Positions 1 to 6,106 are shown, numbered from the stretch's first letter. The stretch is DNA of 6,364 nt from JBDRNE01 sp043812935 (GCA_043812935.1 JBDRLO010000002.1:1-6364); one strand, 5' to 3'. The notes: a model not told the origin generated them from the letters alone. Program-made: numbers and translations.

Positions 1-158
1 ATTAAAAAACCAATAAACATAACAAGCGTTAAAAGAATGATTCTTGACATACTTAGCTTCCAAAACAAAAATCTTATGGAAACAACCTGTGTGTTCTGAA
101 TCATAAAAATAAGAAAAAGACCCGCGCAAATAGTTATTACAACATTCTTCATCTTCAT
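1..158 (-). CDS. LapA-family (DUF1049) inner-membrane protein, N-terminal part
   Basis: This gene is cut by the left edge; 52 residues are visible. The ATG at 158-156 follows a perfect AGGAGG (173-168) with 9 nt spacing, so the start is well supported; the second Met (residue 3) is too far from it. The protein opens with a short basic end, a membrane helix at about residues 5-20, then a QNTQVVSIRFLFWKLSMSR segment and a second helix starting near residue 39. The F-(x)-QN-x-Q-V-V-x-(I/L)-R-F-L-F-W pattern between two helices is typical of the LapA/DUF1049 family. E. coli LapA is about 100 residues and works with LapB in lipopolysaccharide assembly and LpxC turnover. The role here may be only loosely related. 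It lies 48 nt after the glycosyltransferase in the same direction and may be the last visible gene of that operon. The family call is from motif memory. Confidence 0.8.
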   Translation of the reverse strand, partial: MKMKNVVITICAGLFLIFMIQNTQVVSIRFLFWKLSMSRIILLTLVMFIGFL

Positions 159-167
159 TTATAAATA

Positions 168-173
168 CCTCCT
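168..173 (-). promoter_or_regulatory. Ribosome binding site of the LapA-like gene
   Basis: The minus strand reads AGGAGG here, 9 nt before the ATG at 158. It is a full match to the anti-Shine-Dalgarno sequence and is what identifies this short, edge-truncated gene. The strong site contrasts with the weak or absent sites before the glycosyltransferase and HEAT genes, so this gene can be translated independently of them. Confidence 0.8.
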
Positions 174-206
174 TTTATTGGATAGCTATAATTTATTCTA
201 ACCAAC

Positions 207-1616
207 TTAACGCCCGGATCTTTCGTAACTGGTAAAAGATTTTACACCCATTATAGTTTTTAAACAACCTATAAAGCGCGCTATCGATAGAATCCATCGA
301 TACCAAAAAAATTCAGTACCTGTCAAAAAAGTAAGATATAAAATATACTTCATTTTAAACACTCTTTGTGTTCGTACAATTGCAAAAATTGAAATAAGAG
401 ATATTAAACTCTGCGCTAATATCATTAACGCCAAAAATGCTAAAAACGTCTTTAGTCTAAGCACCCCTGTAAGCCACCCCCATGTCACAAACGCTATACT
501 AGCTATTTCAAAAAAAACACCGAATACTTCATACAGCACGTAATAGGGCACAGTAAGAAAGGCAAACAAACCAAATTTTGGATTAAGCATCATATATTTA
601 TACTTCCATATTGTTTCATTAATCACCCTTTGCCAGCGTTCACGTTGAGACACTAATGATTTTATATTACTTGGCCCTTCTGTCCATCCAACACAATACG
701 GCAGGCTTAAGATTCTATAACCTTTACCCCTTTTTTTTGATATGTAATCCTGTGCCTTAAATGTTATCTCAAGATCTTCGCAGGTAAAATCACTTGAATA
801 CCCGCCGAAAGCGTATAACATATCCTTTCGCCATACGCCAAAACCACCCGCGATAATTGGTACAGCATTGTATTTGCTCCAGGCAACTCTATTTCCAATG
901 AAAGACCTAATATACTCGAGATTTTGACTGGCAATAATAGGATTTAGGGAAAATTGCTTTTTCGCGATTTTTCCGTCCTTGATAATAAATCCATTGGCAA
1001 GCCCAAAATAACTTTCAGCACCTATTATTCCGTCCGGGTCTCTCCCTATATGCGCCATAACTTCAAGTAACGCGTCTGGTTCAACTACGGTATCCGCATC
1101 CATAGCGCAAATATATTGTCCGTGCGCGATGTCAAGAGCCGCGTTTAACGCACCTGCTTTTTTTTTGCCGGAAACGTTACTTATAACATAAACATCCTTA
1201 TGTACTGTACTTTTATAAATGCTCTTAATCTCCACGTCCGGGTAATGTCTCGGATAATAAAGGTCAATTTGAACTAACTTCAATATTTCGTTTAAAATGT
1301 GAAAAGTACCATCAGTAGAGGCATCATCCACCACGATTACCTCACATCTAGGATAATTGAGATTAAGAACTGACAGTAAACTATCACGAATCCATAGCTC
1401 TTCATTATGCGCCGGAATTATCACCGTTACGGGGATAATCGAAGAAGAAAGATATTGTGCCGTATAATCCTGTTCTTTATTCTGATAATATCTTCTTTTG
1501 CTTTCAAAAACACCATTTAATCCCTGGAATAAATAAAAAACAACCAGACATAAATAGTAAGACAAAAATATGAGAAAAGCACAATATATAATTTGTGATG
1601 TTACAACCGTATTCAT
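207..1616 (-). CDS. Processive family-2 glycosyltransferase (BcsA/PgaC-like polysaccharide synthase)
   Basis: This is a 469-residue inner-membrane glycosyltransferase expected to polymerise a sugar from a nucleotide-sugar donor on the cytoplasmic face and pass the chain through its membrane helices. Visible parts: an N-terminal helix at about 8-32; a GT-A catalytic domain at about 60-335; membrane helices at about 348-380, 388-415 and 424-450. Family motifs are complete: PAHNEE (68-73), VVDDASTDGT (95-104), the DAD metal site (173-175), the ED acceptor/base motif (280-281) and QRERW (324-328), the Q-x-x-R-W signature of processive enzymes such as cellulose, hyaluronan and poly-GlcNAc synthases. 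No PilZ domain is fused. The ATG lies 6 nt after the HEAT gene's stop and has no good Shine-Dalgarno (a GGGA is 14 nt away), so translation probably depends on coupling. An A9 run on the coding strand encodes the lysines at 151-153. Donor and product cannot be assigned. Confidence 0.92.
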   Translation of the reverse strand: MNTVVTSQIIYCAFLIFLSYYLCLVVFYLFQGLNGVFESKRRYYQNKEQDYTAQYLSSSIIPVTVIIPAHNEELWIRDSLLSVLNLNYPRCEVIVVDDASTDGTFHILNEILKLVQIDLYYPRHYPDVEIKSIYKSTVHKDVYVISNVSGKKKAGALNAALDIAHGQYICAMDADTVVEPDALLEVMAHIGRDPDGIIGAESYFGLANGFIIKDGKIAKKQFSLNPIIASQNLEYIRSFIGNRVAWSKYNAVPIIAGGFGVWRKDMLYAFGGYSSDFTCEDLEITFKAQDYISKKRGKGYRILSLPYCVGWTEGPSNIKSLVSQRERWQRVINETIWKYKYMMLNPKFGLFAFLTVPYYVLYEVFGVFFEIASIAFVTWGWLTGVLRLKTFLAFLALMILAQSLISLISIFAIVRTQRVFKMKYILYLTFLTGTEFFWYRWILSIARFIGCLKTIMGVKSFTSYERSGR

Positions 1617-1622
1617 AGGATA

Positions 1623-2903
1623 CTACTTTTTCCCTAATATGAAATTTTTAAGTTCTTCACTTGCCGCATAGTTTATACTACGTAATTTATTTAAAAAATT
1701 GGCTTTTTCGTTGTCATCAAATCGCGCTATTAGGGAAATAAGACCGGTATAAACACCTGAGCTCAAAACATCTTTCAATATATCTTCATATTGTTTTTGT
1801 TTGACCCCCTTCCCCTTAAACGCGCCTCTAATTATAACTTCAAGGTGTCCTGACCCCTCAAGCGCTTCCATCGCTACTTTTTTAGCAAGATCGTCATTAC
1901 CCTTAAAAATATCTTTCAGATACGGCAGGGCTTCCTCAATATTGTTTTCTAGCGCATTTTTTACACTCTCAATAACGGTAAGAGACGAATCGTTTATAAG
2001 CGACATCATTTTTGCCAGTGAAGCCGCGCCTAAAAGTTCCGAAAGAGCTATTACGGCATGGGCACGCACAAACCATGATTTATCGACAAGCCTTTTCTCG
2101 ATGTAAGTAACGGCATCTTTCCCTCCAATTTTCCCAAGACATTCACAAGCCGCCGCGCGAACTTCATCAACAGGATCCATCGTAAGTTTTTTTATTATAT
2201 TCATGTGCCCACTGGAACCAACCTTGCTGGCCAAATTAAGCGCCCATATCTTCAAAGAAGGATCTTCTTTGTTAACTAATTCTATAAATATGTCAGCCAC
2301 TCTGGATGAAAGTCCGTCAAAAGACGCGGCAATGATTTGTCTTAAGTTCTTTTTTACAATAAAAATCTCCGTAAGTAATTTAACTGATTCCATGGTTTTT
2401 GTCTGGGCTAACGCCTTCACCGAGAAATACGCGATGTCTTCATCTCTATGCAACGCGGTTTTTGCTAATACCGCTAGAACTTCTCCTGTCCCCACATAAC
2501 CAAGTAGCAATATTGCTTCTATCCTGCGCCATTTATTACCCTTTTTCAGCGCGGTTTCTTTCGTCGCGTCTATTGTTTCCTTAACAAGGAAATTCTCTTT
2601 CAACAATTTCTGCTCAGACGCGTTAAAAAAAACAAAATCCCTCGCCCTATTCATTTCTATATCAAGAAATTCATTCGGTGTTATCCCCTGCGTATCCGCC
2701 GAAAACACGCGCTCCGCGGAACTCCCACCTGAAGTGAAAAAATTAAAAACGTTTTTTTTAATATTCCACAATTTTCGATTGCGACTTTTTTCGAAACGCG
2801 ACCGAATTGTCATATATAAAAATATTGTAAGAAATAAAAAAAGGCACAGCACAAAGAGCAACACATCGACTTGATAAATTAGTTCCGTATAATAGTTATA
2901 CAT
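1623..2903 (-). CDS. Membrane-anchored HEAT-repeat protein
   Basis: This is a 426-residue protein with one strong membrane helix at about 12-33 followed by a basic stretch (R34, R36, K39, R41, R43, K44). The preceding end is acidic or neutral, so the positive-inside rule puts the large C-terminal part in the cytoplasm. From about 125 to 345 it is built of paired helices with HEAT/PBS-lyase-type features, clearest around 243-290, where DPVDEVRAAACECLGKIG is followed by a matching repeat with SWFVRAHAVIALSELLG. Less regular helical repeats continue to the C-terminus. HEAT arrays are protein-binding scaffolds and no catalytic motif is visible. It sits 5 nt after the barrel gene and 6 nt before the glycosyltransferase, suggesting a partner or regulator of the synthase. 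No Shine-Dalgarno precedes its ATG, and the next Met (31) would remove the membrane anchor, so this start is preferred. The exact function is unknown. Confidence 0.85.
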   Translation of the reverse strand: MYNYYTELIYQVDVLLFVLCLFLFLTIFLYMTIRSRFEKSRNRKLWNIKKNVFNFFTSGGSSAERVFSADTQGITPNEFLDIEMNRARDFVFFNASEQKLLKENFLVKETIDATKETALKKGNKWRRIEAILLLGYVGTGEVLAVLAKTALHRDEDIAYFSVKALAQTKTMESVKLLTEIFIVKKNLRQIIAASFDGLSSRVADIFIELVNKEDPSLKIWALNLASKVGSSGHMNIIKKLTMDPVDEVRAAACECLGKIGGKDAVTYIEKRLVDKSWFVRAHAVIALSELLGAASLAKMMSLINDSSLTVIESVKNALENNIEEALPYLKDIFKGNDDLAKKVAMEALEGSGHLEVIIRGAFKGKGVKQKQYEDILKDVLSSGVYTGLISLIARFDDNEKANFLNKLRSINYAASEELKNFILGKK

Positions 2904-2908
2904 AAGTT

Positions 2909-3763
2909 TTAAAATTTAGCGTTTATGCCAAAATTAATGCTACGTTTAATGAATTTCGGATTCTCACTTCCATAAGAATAGCCCGCGCGCACTTTTATGT
3001 CTTTACAAATTTTCAAGCTTAATCCGTTGTATAAGATGAATCCCTTTTCCTGAGCCGCGTTCAATTCGTATATGTCATATAACCTTTCACCGAATACCGC
3101 GCCGCCATACCAATGCAAAAACTGTGTTATCGCGAAATCACCTTTAAATGCCACAAACCGCGCCGGATCAAACTTTTCTTTAAAGGAAACTCCATAATCC
3201 ATGGCCATAAAGCTATCTCCAAAATAATAAATAAGCCCTGGTTTAACAAGGTGCGTATCATTCGCGTAATTTCTATAAATATAACCACACTGCCAAAATA
3301 CATCTTTATATAACCTATGTCCATATTCAACAATGTTTTGTAACCGATAGATAAAATCAACATCCCATCCAAAACCCGTCTCAAGATGCGCGTACTGCTC
3401 TTTATCAATATTCACATACATACCCAAAGCCGCAGTATTGTCTTTTTCGTCAAAACGTTCTTGTTGAGAAAAAAGCGTATATACATTAAATTTTTTATGA
3501 ACATAACCTGCCGTATAGTAAAGCTCGTTCCAATGACCTGTACGATCGCCTTGTTTTATATTACTCGGCTCATAAAAACAACTGGCATATATCTCGTCCT
3601 TTTCGCCATAACCAGATTCAATTGCTTTCAATGATAACGTCGGTCTTTCAAGTAGCTTCTCCACACTTGCTGTTTCCTGCGCGTTAATTAACGCTGGCAT
3701 AATTACTTCTATCACGAGAAATATTGAAACGCTAACCATTATCTTGCGATAAAAATCACACAT
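2909..3763 (-). CDS. Outer-membrane beta-barrel protein, YaiO-like
   Basis: This 284-residue protein begins with a signal peptide: a short basic n-region (R6, K7), a hydrophobic core at about 8-24 and a likely cut after LINA (residue 28). The mature part has alternating aromatic and polar residues in many short strands (for example 80-98, 126-140, 155-166, 177-193, 258-265), with no hydrophobic helix. It ends in NFGINAKF, a terminal Phe with alternating hydrophobics, the usual signal for BAM-assisted outer-membrane insertion. The size and strand pattern suit the YaiO-type barrels found beside polysaccharide glycosyltransferases. The YaiO label rests on context and pattern and is less certain than 'outer-membrane barrel'. 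It could be an export channel or a structural or anchoring component. GGGAG lies 5 nt before the ATG, and its start overlaps the response-regulator stop by 8 nt. It has no periplasmic TPR part, unlike BcsC or PgaA. Confidence 0.78.
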   Translation of the reverse strand: MCDFYRKIMVSVSIFLVIEVIMPALINAQETASVEKLLERPTLSLKAIESGYGEKDEIYASCFYEPSNIKQGDRTGHWNELYYTAGYVHKKFNVYTLFSQQERFDEKDNTAALGMYVNIDKEQYAHLETGFGWDVDFIYRLQNIVEYGHRLYKDVFWQCGYIYRNYANDTHLVKPGLIYYFGDSFMAMDYGVSFKEKFDPARFVAFKGDFAITQFLHWYGGAVFGERLYDIYELNAAQEKGFILYNGLSLKICKDIKVRAGYSYGSENPKFIKRSINFGINAKF

Positions 3764-4151
3764 CTTTTCTCCCGGATTTATCAGCTATCGCGATAATCTC
3801 CTTCATCTTCTCTATTTCCGCGGTAAGATCTCCTCCTTTAATAATAAAACCTGACGCGTTAAGCTCGTTCGCTATCATAAATCTTTTTTCATTTTTAAAC
3901 GCCGTTATTATAAATATCGGCAGGGTTTTATTTTGTTCGCGCATTTTTTTTAACACGTCTAGCCCACCTATTCCCGGTAACATAATATCTAACAGAACAA
4001 GATCCGGTTTTTCATTCTCAAACATATCAAGCGCTTCTTGACCGCTTTTGGCGGTAACCACATCAAACCCGGCACTAAGAATTCTCGCTTCAAGAATTCT
4101 CAAAAAATCTTCTTCATCATCAATTGCTAAAATTTTCTTTTTTTTCTTCAT
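3756..4151 (-). CDS. Single-domain response regulator (receiver only)
   Basis: This 131-residue protein is a complete CheY-like receiver with no output domain. The acidic pocket is D11-D12 after the first strand, the phosphoacceptor is D55 in LVLLDIMLPG, the switch Thr is T83 in IITA, and the conserved Lys is K105. K105 is followed by Gly-Gly instead of the usual Pro, a departure seen in some lone receivers. It has no DNA-binding or enzymatic part, so it must act by binding a partner; the adjacent HEAT-repeat protein or the synthase is a reasonable guess. No histidine kinase is in the window. Its ATG is 1 nt after the epimerase stop, with GGGA 9 nt upstream, and its own stop lies inside the barrel gene's start, so the three genes are translationally linked. 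Codons 2-6 are all Lys and contain an A8 run. Confidence 0.93.
   Translation of the reverse strand: MKKKKKILAIDDEEDFLRILEARILSAGFDVVTAKSGQEALDMFENEKPDLVLLDIMLPGIGGLDVLKKMREQNKTLPIFIITAFKNEKRFMIANELNASGFIIKGGDLTAEIEKMKEIIAIADKSGRKDV
3769..3773 (-). promoter_or_regulatory. Ribosome binding site of the barrel gene, inside the response-regulator gene
   Basis: The minus strand reads GGGAG, with 5 nt to the ATG at 3763. It lies within the last codons of the receiver gene, so ribosomes finishing that gene can restart on the barrel gene. It supports the chosen Met, which gives a well-formed signal peptide. Confidence 0.55.
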
Positions 4152-4152
4152 A

Positions 4153-5142
4153 TCATATTTTCCCTTTTTCTTTACGCTGACAAAACTCTATCATTTTATC
4201 TATCATTTCATCTATGTCGCATTCGGGTTCAAATTTTATAAAACTTTTTAACTTATTTATATCCGGCAATCTAAAATCCATGTCCTGAAAATCTTTTGCG
4301 AATTCCCCAAACGCTTTATTATACGAAACAAAAGATATGGCAGAATCCGAAGATGTTTTAGCCTTCACTCTCTCAGCCAATTCTTTGATAGTCAGAGAAC
4401 AACCACACCCTACGTTAAATACTTCGCCTTCCGCTCTCTTACAAAGAATAAGCCCTATCATAGCTTTAACCACATCCGTAACATAAGTAAACGCGCGCAC
4501 CTGTTCGCCTGTTTCAAAAACAGTTATCGGTTTACCTGACAATGCTTCTTCCACAAATTTCGGGAGCACCATCCCATAATGGGAACTTTGTCGGGGACCC
4601 ACCGTATTAAATAACCGAACAATTACCACCGCTAGTTTTTTTTCTTTGTGATATGCCAAGGCAAGGCTCTCATCTACAGCTTTTGCTATGGCATAGCTCC
4701 ATCTGCTTATTCCGGTATTGCCGATCACCATGTCATCTGTTTCCTTAAAAGCCCTGCGTACATGTTTTCCATATACCTCTGAAGTGGACGTAATCAGTAT
4801 TTTCTTTTTATACTTATCTGCCAACTTGAGAACTATTTCCGTCCCCTGAATGTTGGTAAGCAAGGAATGCAACGAATTTTCTAGAATATACTTCACCCCT
4901 ACAGCCGCGGCTAAATGAAAAATTATGTCACATTCCTTAACAAGGTAATCCATAAACCCCTCATTTAGTATATTCTCTTCAAAAAAATGAAAAGATTTCT
5001 CTTTAAATAAATGCTCGATATTGGGCCTTGAAGACGTGGCAAAGTTATCCACCGCGGACACGTCATACCCTCTAGCAAGAAGCTCCTCACAAAGAAATGA
5101 TCCTACAAATCCGCTACCGCCCGTTACTAAAACTTTTTTCAT
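4153..5142 (-). CDS. NAD-dependent epimerase/dehydratase-family (extended SDR) nucleotide-sugar enzyme
   Basis: This 329-residue extended SDR is cytoplasmic and acts on a nucleotide-linked sugar. The Rossmann fold starts at residue 3 with TGGSGFVG (7-14); D32 ends the second strand, favouring NAD over NADP. Further motifs are HLAA (76-79), STSEVYG (119-125), the catalytic pair Y150 and K154, RLFNTVGPRQ (176-185) and the sugar-nucleotide segment QVRAFTYVTDV (214-224). T120, E122, Y150, K154 and R216 fall where UDP-glucuronate decarboxylases (UXS, ArnA C-terminal domain) carry key residues. However, the SRWSYAIAK segment also occurs in UDP-glucose 4-epimerase-like and dTDP-glucose dehydratase-like enzymes, so the substrate stays open. 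It is the first gene of the tight operon, 1 nt ahead of the response regulator, and probably supplies or tailors a donor sugar for the glycosyltransferase. Its Shine-Dalgarno includes a G8 run. Confidence 0.9.
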   Translation of the reverse strand: MKKVLVTGGSGFVGSFLCEELLARGYDVSAVDNFATSSRPNIEHLFKEKSFHFFEENILNEGFMDYLVKECDIIFHLAAAVGVKYILENSLHSLLTNIQGTEIVLKLADKYKKKILITSTSEVYGKHVRRAFKETDDMVIGNTGISRWSYAIAKAVDESLALAYHKEKKLAVVIVRLFNTVGPRQSSHYGMVLPKFVEEALSGKPITVFETGEQVRAFTYVTDVVKAMIGLILCKRAEGEVFNVGCGCSLTIKELAERVKAKTSSDSAISFVSYNKAFGEFAKDFQDMDFRLPDINKLKSFIKFEPECDIDEMIDKMIEFCQRKEKGKI

Positions 5143-5148
5143 ATGGTA

Positions 5149-5158
5149 CTCCCCCCCC
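5149..5158 (-). promoter_or_regulatory. Ribosome binding site of the epimerase gene, containing a G8 run
   Basis: The minus strand reads GGGGGGGGAG, ending 6 nt before the ATG at 5142. The GGAG part is a good Shine-Dalgarno core at good spacing. Eight consecutive Gs are unusual in this AT-rich DNA and could vary in length by slippage, which would shift the spacing of upstream elements. Confidence 0.65.
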
Positions 5159-5187
5159 TTTAAAAGCTTTTTTTAATTAAGCGTAAG

Positions 5188-5197
5188 AATCCGGATT
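5188..5197. repeat. Palindrome AATCCGGATT, possible operator
   Basis: AATCCGGATT is its own reverse complement and is flanked by GTAA on one side and TTAC, one base offset, on the other, giving an imperfect dyad over 5183-5200. It lies about 46 nt before the epimerase ATG. The size fits a small dimeric regulator site, but a 10-bp palindrome can arise by chance. Confidence 0.3.
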
Positions 5198-5275
5198 TAC
5201 CAATGAAGCTCTTGTGCGAGTTTTGAGCCATCATCAAGAATGTAGCCTGCCTTCCTCTTTCTAACTCGGACATAT

Positions 5276-5305
5276 ATTATCCGCAATAGAATAAGCTATC
5301 CCCAA
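5276..5305 (-). promoter_or_regulatory. Weak sigma-70-like promoter candidate
   Basis: The minus strand has GATAAT (5281-5276; 5 of 6 match to TATAAT) preceded, after 18 nt, by TTGGGG (5305-5300; only the TTG matches TTGACA). It begins directly at the end of the ZIP-like gene and would leave a leader of about 125 nt. The -35 is poor and AT-rich DNA gives many -10-like hits, so this is tentative. Confidence 0.3.
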
Positions 5306-5308
5306 GTT

Positions 5309-6091
5309 TCATCCGGCATGTGCCAACCCCAAGACCAAGCGAACCAAAGCTGTAATAACAAGCCCTAAAAACATTAAACTAAAACCTTTTACCCCGGAAC
5401 AGTGTTCAACAAGCGCGGTCCGCCTTAACCCATGAACCGTACTCATATACAAAAACACACCCGCGGCAAGCGACAAAATAACAGCTTTTACTATAACTAT
5501 TGTATCCCCACGCAAAAATTTACTTATATCAGCTCCCACAAAAATACCAAAAGGTGTTGAAAGCGCAAAAAGCAGATATAAAAAATATGTTTGCATTCTT
5601 GTTAATGTACTTCTTGCCATTGTTAACGCAAGGCCAAATCCCGCAGATCCTTTATGAACAAGCACTGCTACTAAAATAAATTCCGCCTGCAAAGCCGGGC
5701 TTATACCAATAGCCGAGCCCAAAAGAAAAGAAGGAATAGCTATCATTATGGTCATAATAACCGGAATAATCGGTCCTGAAAAAATCAAATCCCCTTCTTC
5801 TTTCTGCTTTAAATTCGCGGAAAGCTGTTCTAAAGCAAGAAGAAAAAGAAAGGACGCGATAACAAAAATAGCGGCAAGCGGGTAATTGATATCAGGAAAG
5901 GACATGCCAAATAAATGTAATCCCGCGGGAAGCATTATGACTAGAGAAAGAGCTAAAAACACACCTGCGGTAAAAGATTCTCCTGTCGGCAACCCCTTTT
6001 TCCCACGAGATTTATCCCTTTTCACCAGAGGATAATATCCTCCCAGAACTGCTACAAAAAATATGATAAAAATCGAGAACCATTTAAACAT
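5309..6091 (-). CDS. ZIP-family-like integral membrane protein with altered metal-site residues
   Basis: With the start chosen here it has 260 residues and about eight hydrophobic segments (roughly 1-20, 38-62, 68-89, 106-130, 136-158, 167-186, 199-220, 236-258), the size and topology of bacterial ZIP metal transporters. Conserved ZIP landmarks are visible: G-V-F-L-A in TM2, VHKGSAGFGLAL in TM5, LSTPFGIFVGA in TM6 and AAGVFLYMSTVHG in TM7. The residues expected to bind metal look replaced: TM2 I52 and A56, TM4 P120 and L124 (family H-x-x-x-E), TM5 A150 (family H-K-x-x-E, H146 kept) and TM7 H220 (family E). A conventional Zn/Fe transport role is therefore doubtful. The ATG at 6091 was chosen because AGGAGG lies 9 nt upstream; an ATG at 6097 (3 nt) is possible, and a longer reading from GTG 6118 would include the Shine-Dalgarno. 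It is separated by 166 bp from the polysaccharide operon. Confidence 0.75.
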   Translation of the reverse strand: MFKWFSIFIIFFVAVLGGYYPLVKRDKSRGKKGLPTGESFTAGVFLALSLVIMLPAGLHLFGMSFPDINYPLAAIFVIASFLFLLALEQLSANLKQKEEGDLIFSGPIIPVIMTIMIAIPSFLLGSAIGISPALQAEFILVAVLVHKGSAGFGLALTMARSTLTRMQTYFLYLLFALSTPFGIFVGADISKFLRGDTIVIVKAVILSLAAGVFLYMSTVHGLRRTALVEHCSGVKGFSLMFLGLVITALVRLVLGLAHAG

Positions 6092-6100
6092 ATTCATAAT

Positions 6101-6106
6101 CCTCCT
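6101..6106 (-). promoter_or_regulatory. Ribosome binding site deciding the start of the ZIP-like gene
   Basis: The minus strand reads AGGAGG, within a longer purine run GGAGAGGAGG. It is 9 nt from the ATG at 6091 and 3 nt from the ATG at 6097. It lies inside the open frame that begins at GTG 6118, which argues against that longer start. Confidence 0.75.

Larger units (their letters stand above)
5143..5308 (-). other. Intergenic leader upstream of the polysaccharide operon
   Basis: This 166-bp stretch is the only sizeable gap between genes. Read on the minus strand it holds, in order, a weak promoter candidate, a 6-bp inverted repeat with a loop of about 40 nt (CGAGTT arms at 5263-5268 and 5217-5222), a perfect 10-bp palindrome (5188-5197), an A/T-only hairpin (TTAAAA/TTTTAA) at about 5159-5175 and the G-rich Shine-Dalgarno. 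I see no convincing intrinsic terminator for the upstream gene and no riboswitch class I recognise. It is the most likely place for control of the downstream genes. Confidence 0.5.

Noticed and set aside
1801..2499. Open frames on the plus strand (1801-2106, 2203-2499, 2399-2584)
   Set aside because: They lie antisense to the HEAT-repeat gene, have no ribosome binding site or recognisable domain, and read as low-complexity translations of the opposite strand.
3113..3634. Open frames on both strands within the barrel gene (plus 3113-3313 and 3386-3634, minus 3127-3408)
   Set aside because: They overlap a gene with a good signal peptide, terminal Phe and Shine-Dalgarno, and lack supporting features of their own.
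4135..4151. A AAA AAG slippery heptamer at codons 3-5 of the response regulator as a programmed frameshift site
   Set aside because: It lies right at the start codon, has no evident downstream stimulatory structure, and the unshifted frame already encodes a complete receiver.
4048..4251. Plus-strand open frame with a Phe-rich stretch
   Set aside because: It is the antisense of the Lys-rich start of the response regulator and the end of the epimerase; the Phe run is simply the complement of AAA/AAG codons.
5159..5180. AAAAGCTTTT and TTAATTAA palindromes as an intrinsic terminator
   Set aside because: The stem is only A/T-rich with at best one G-C pair and is followed on the coding strand by the G-rich Shine-Dalgarno and not a T run.
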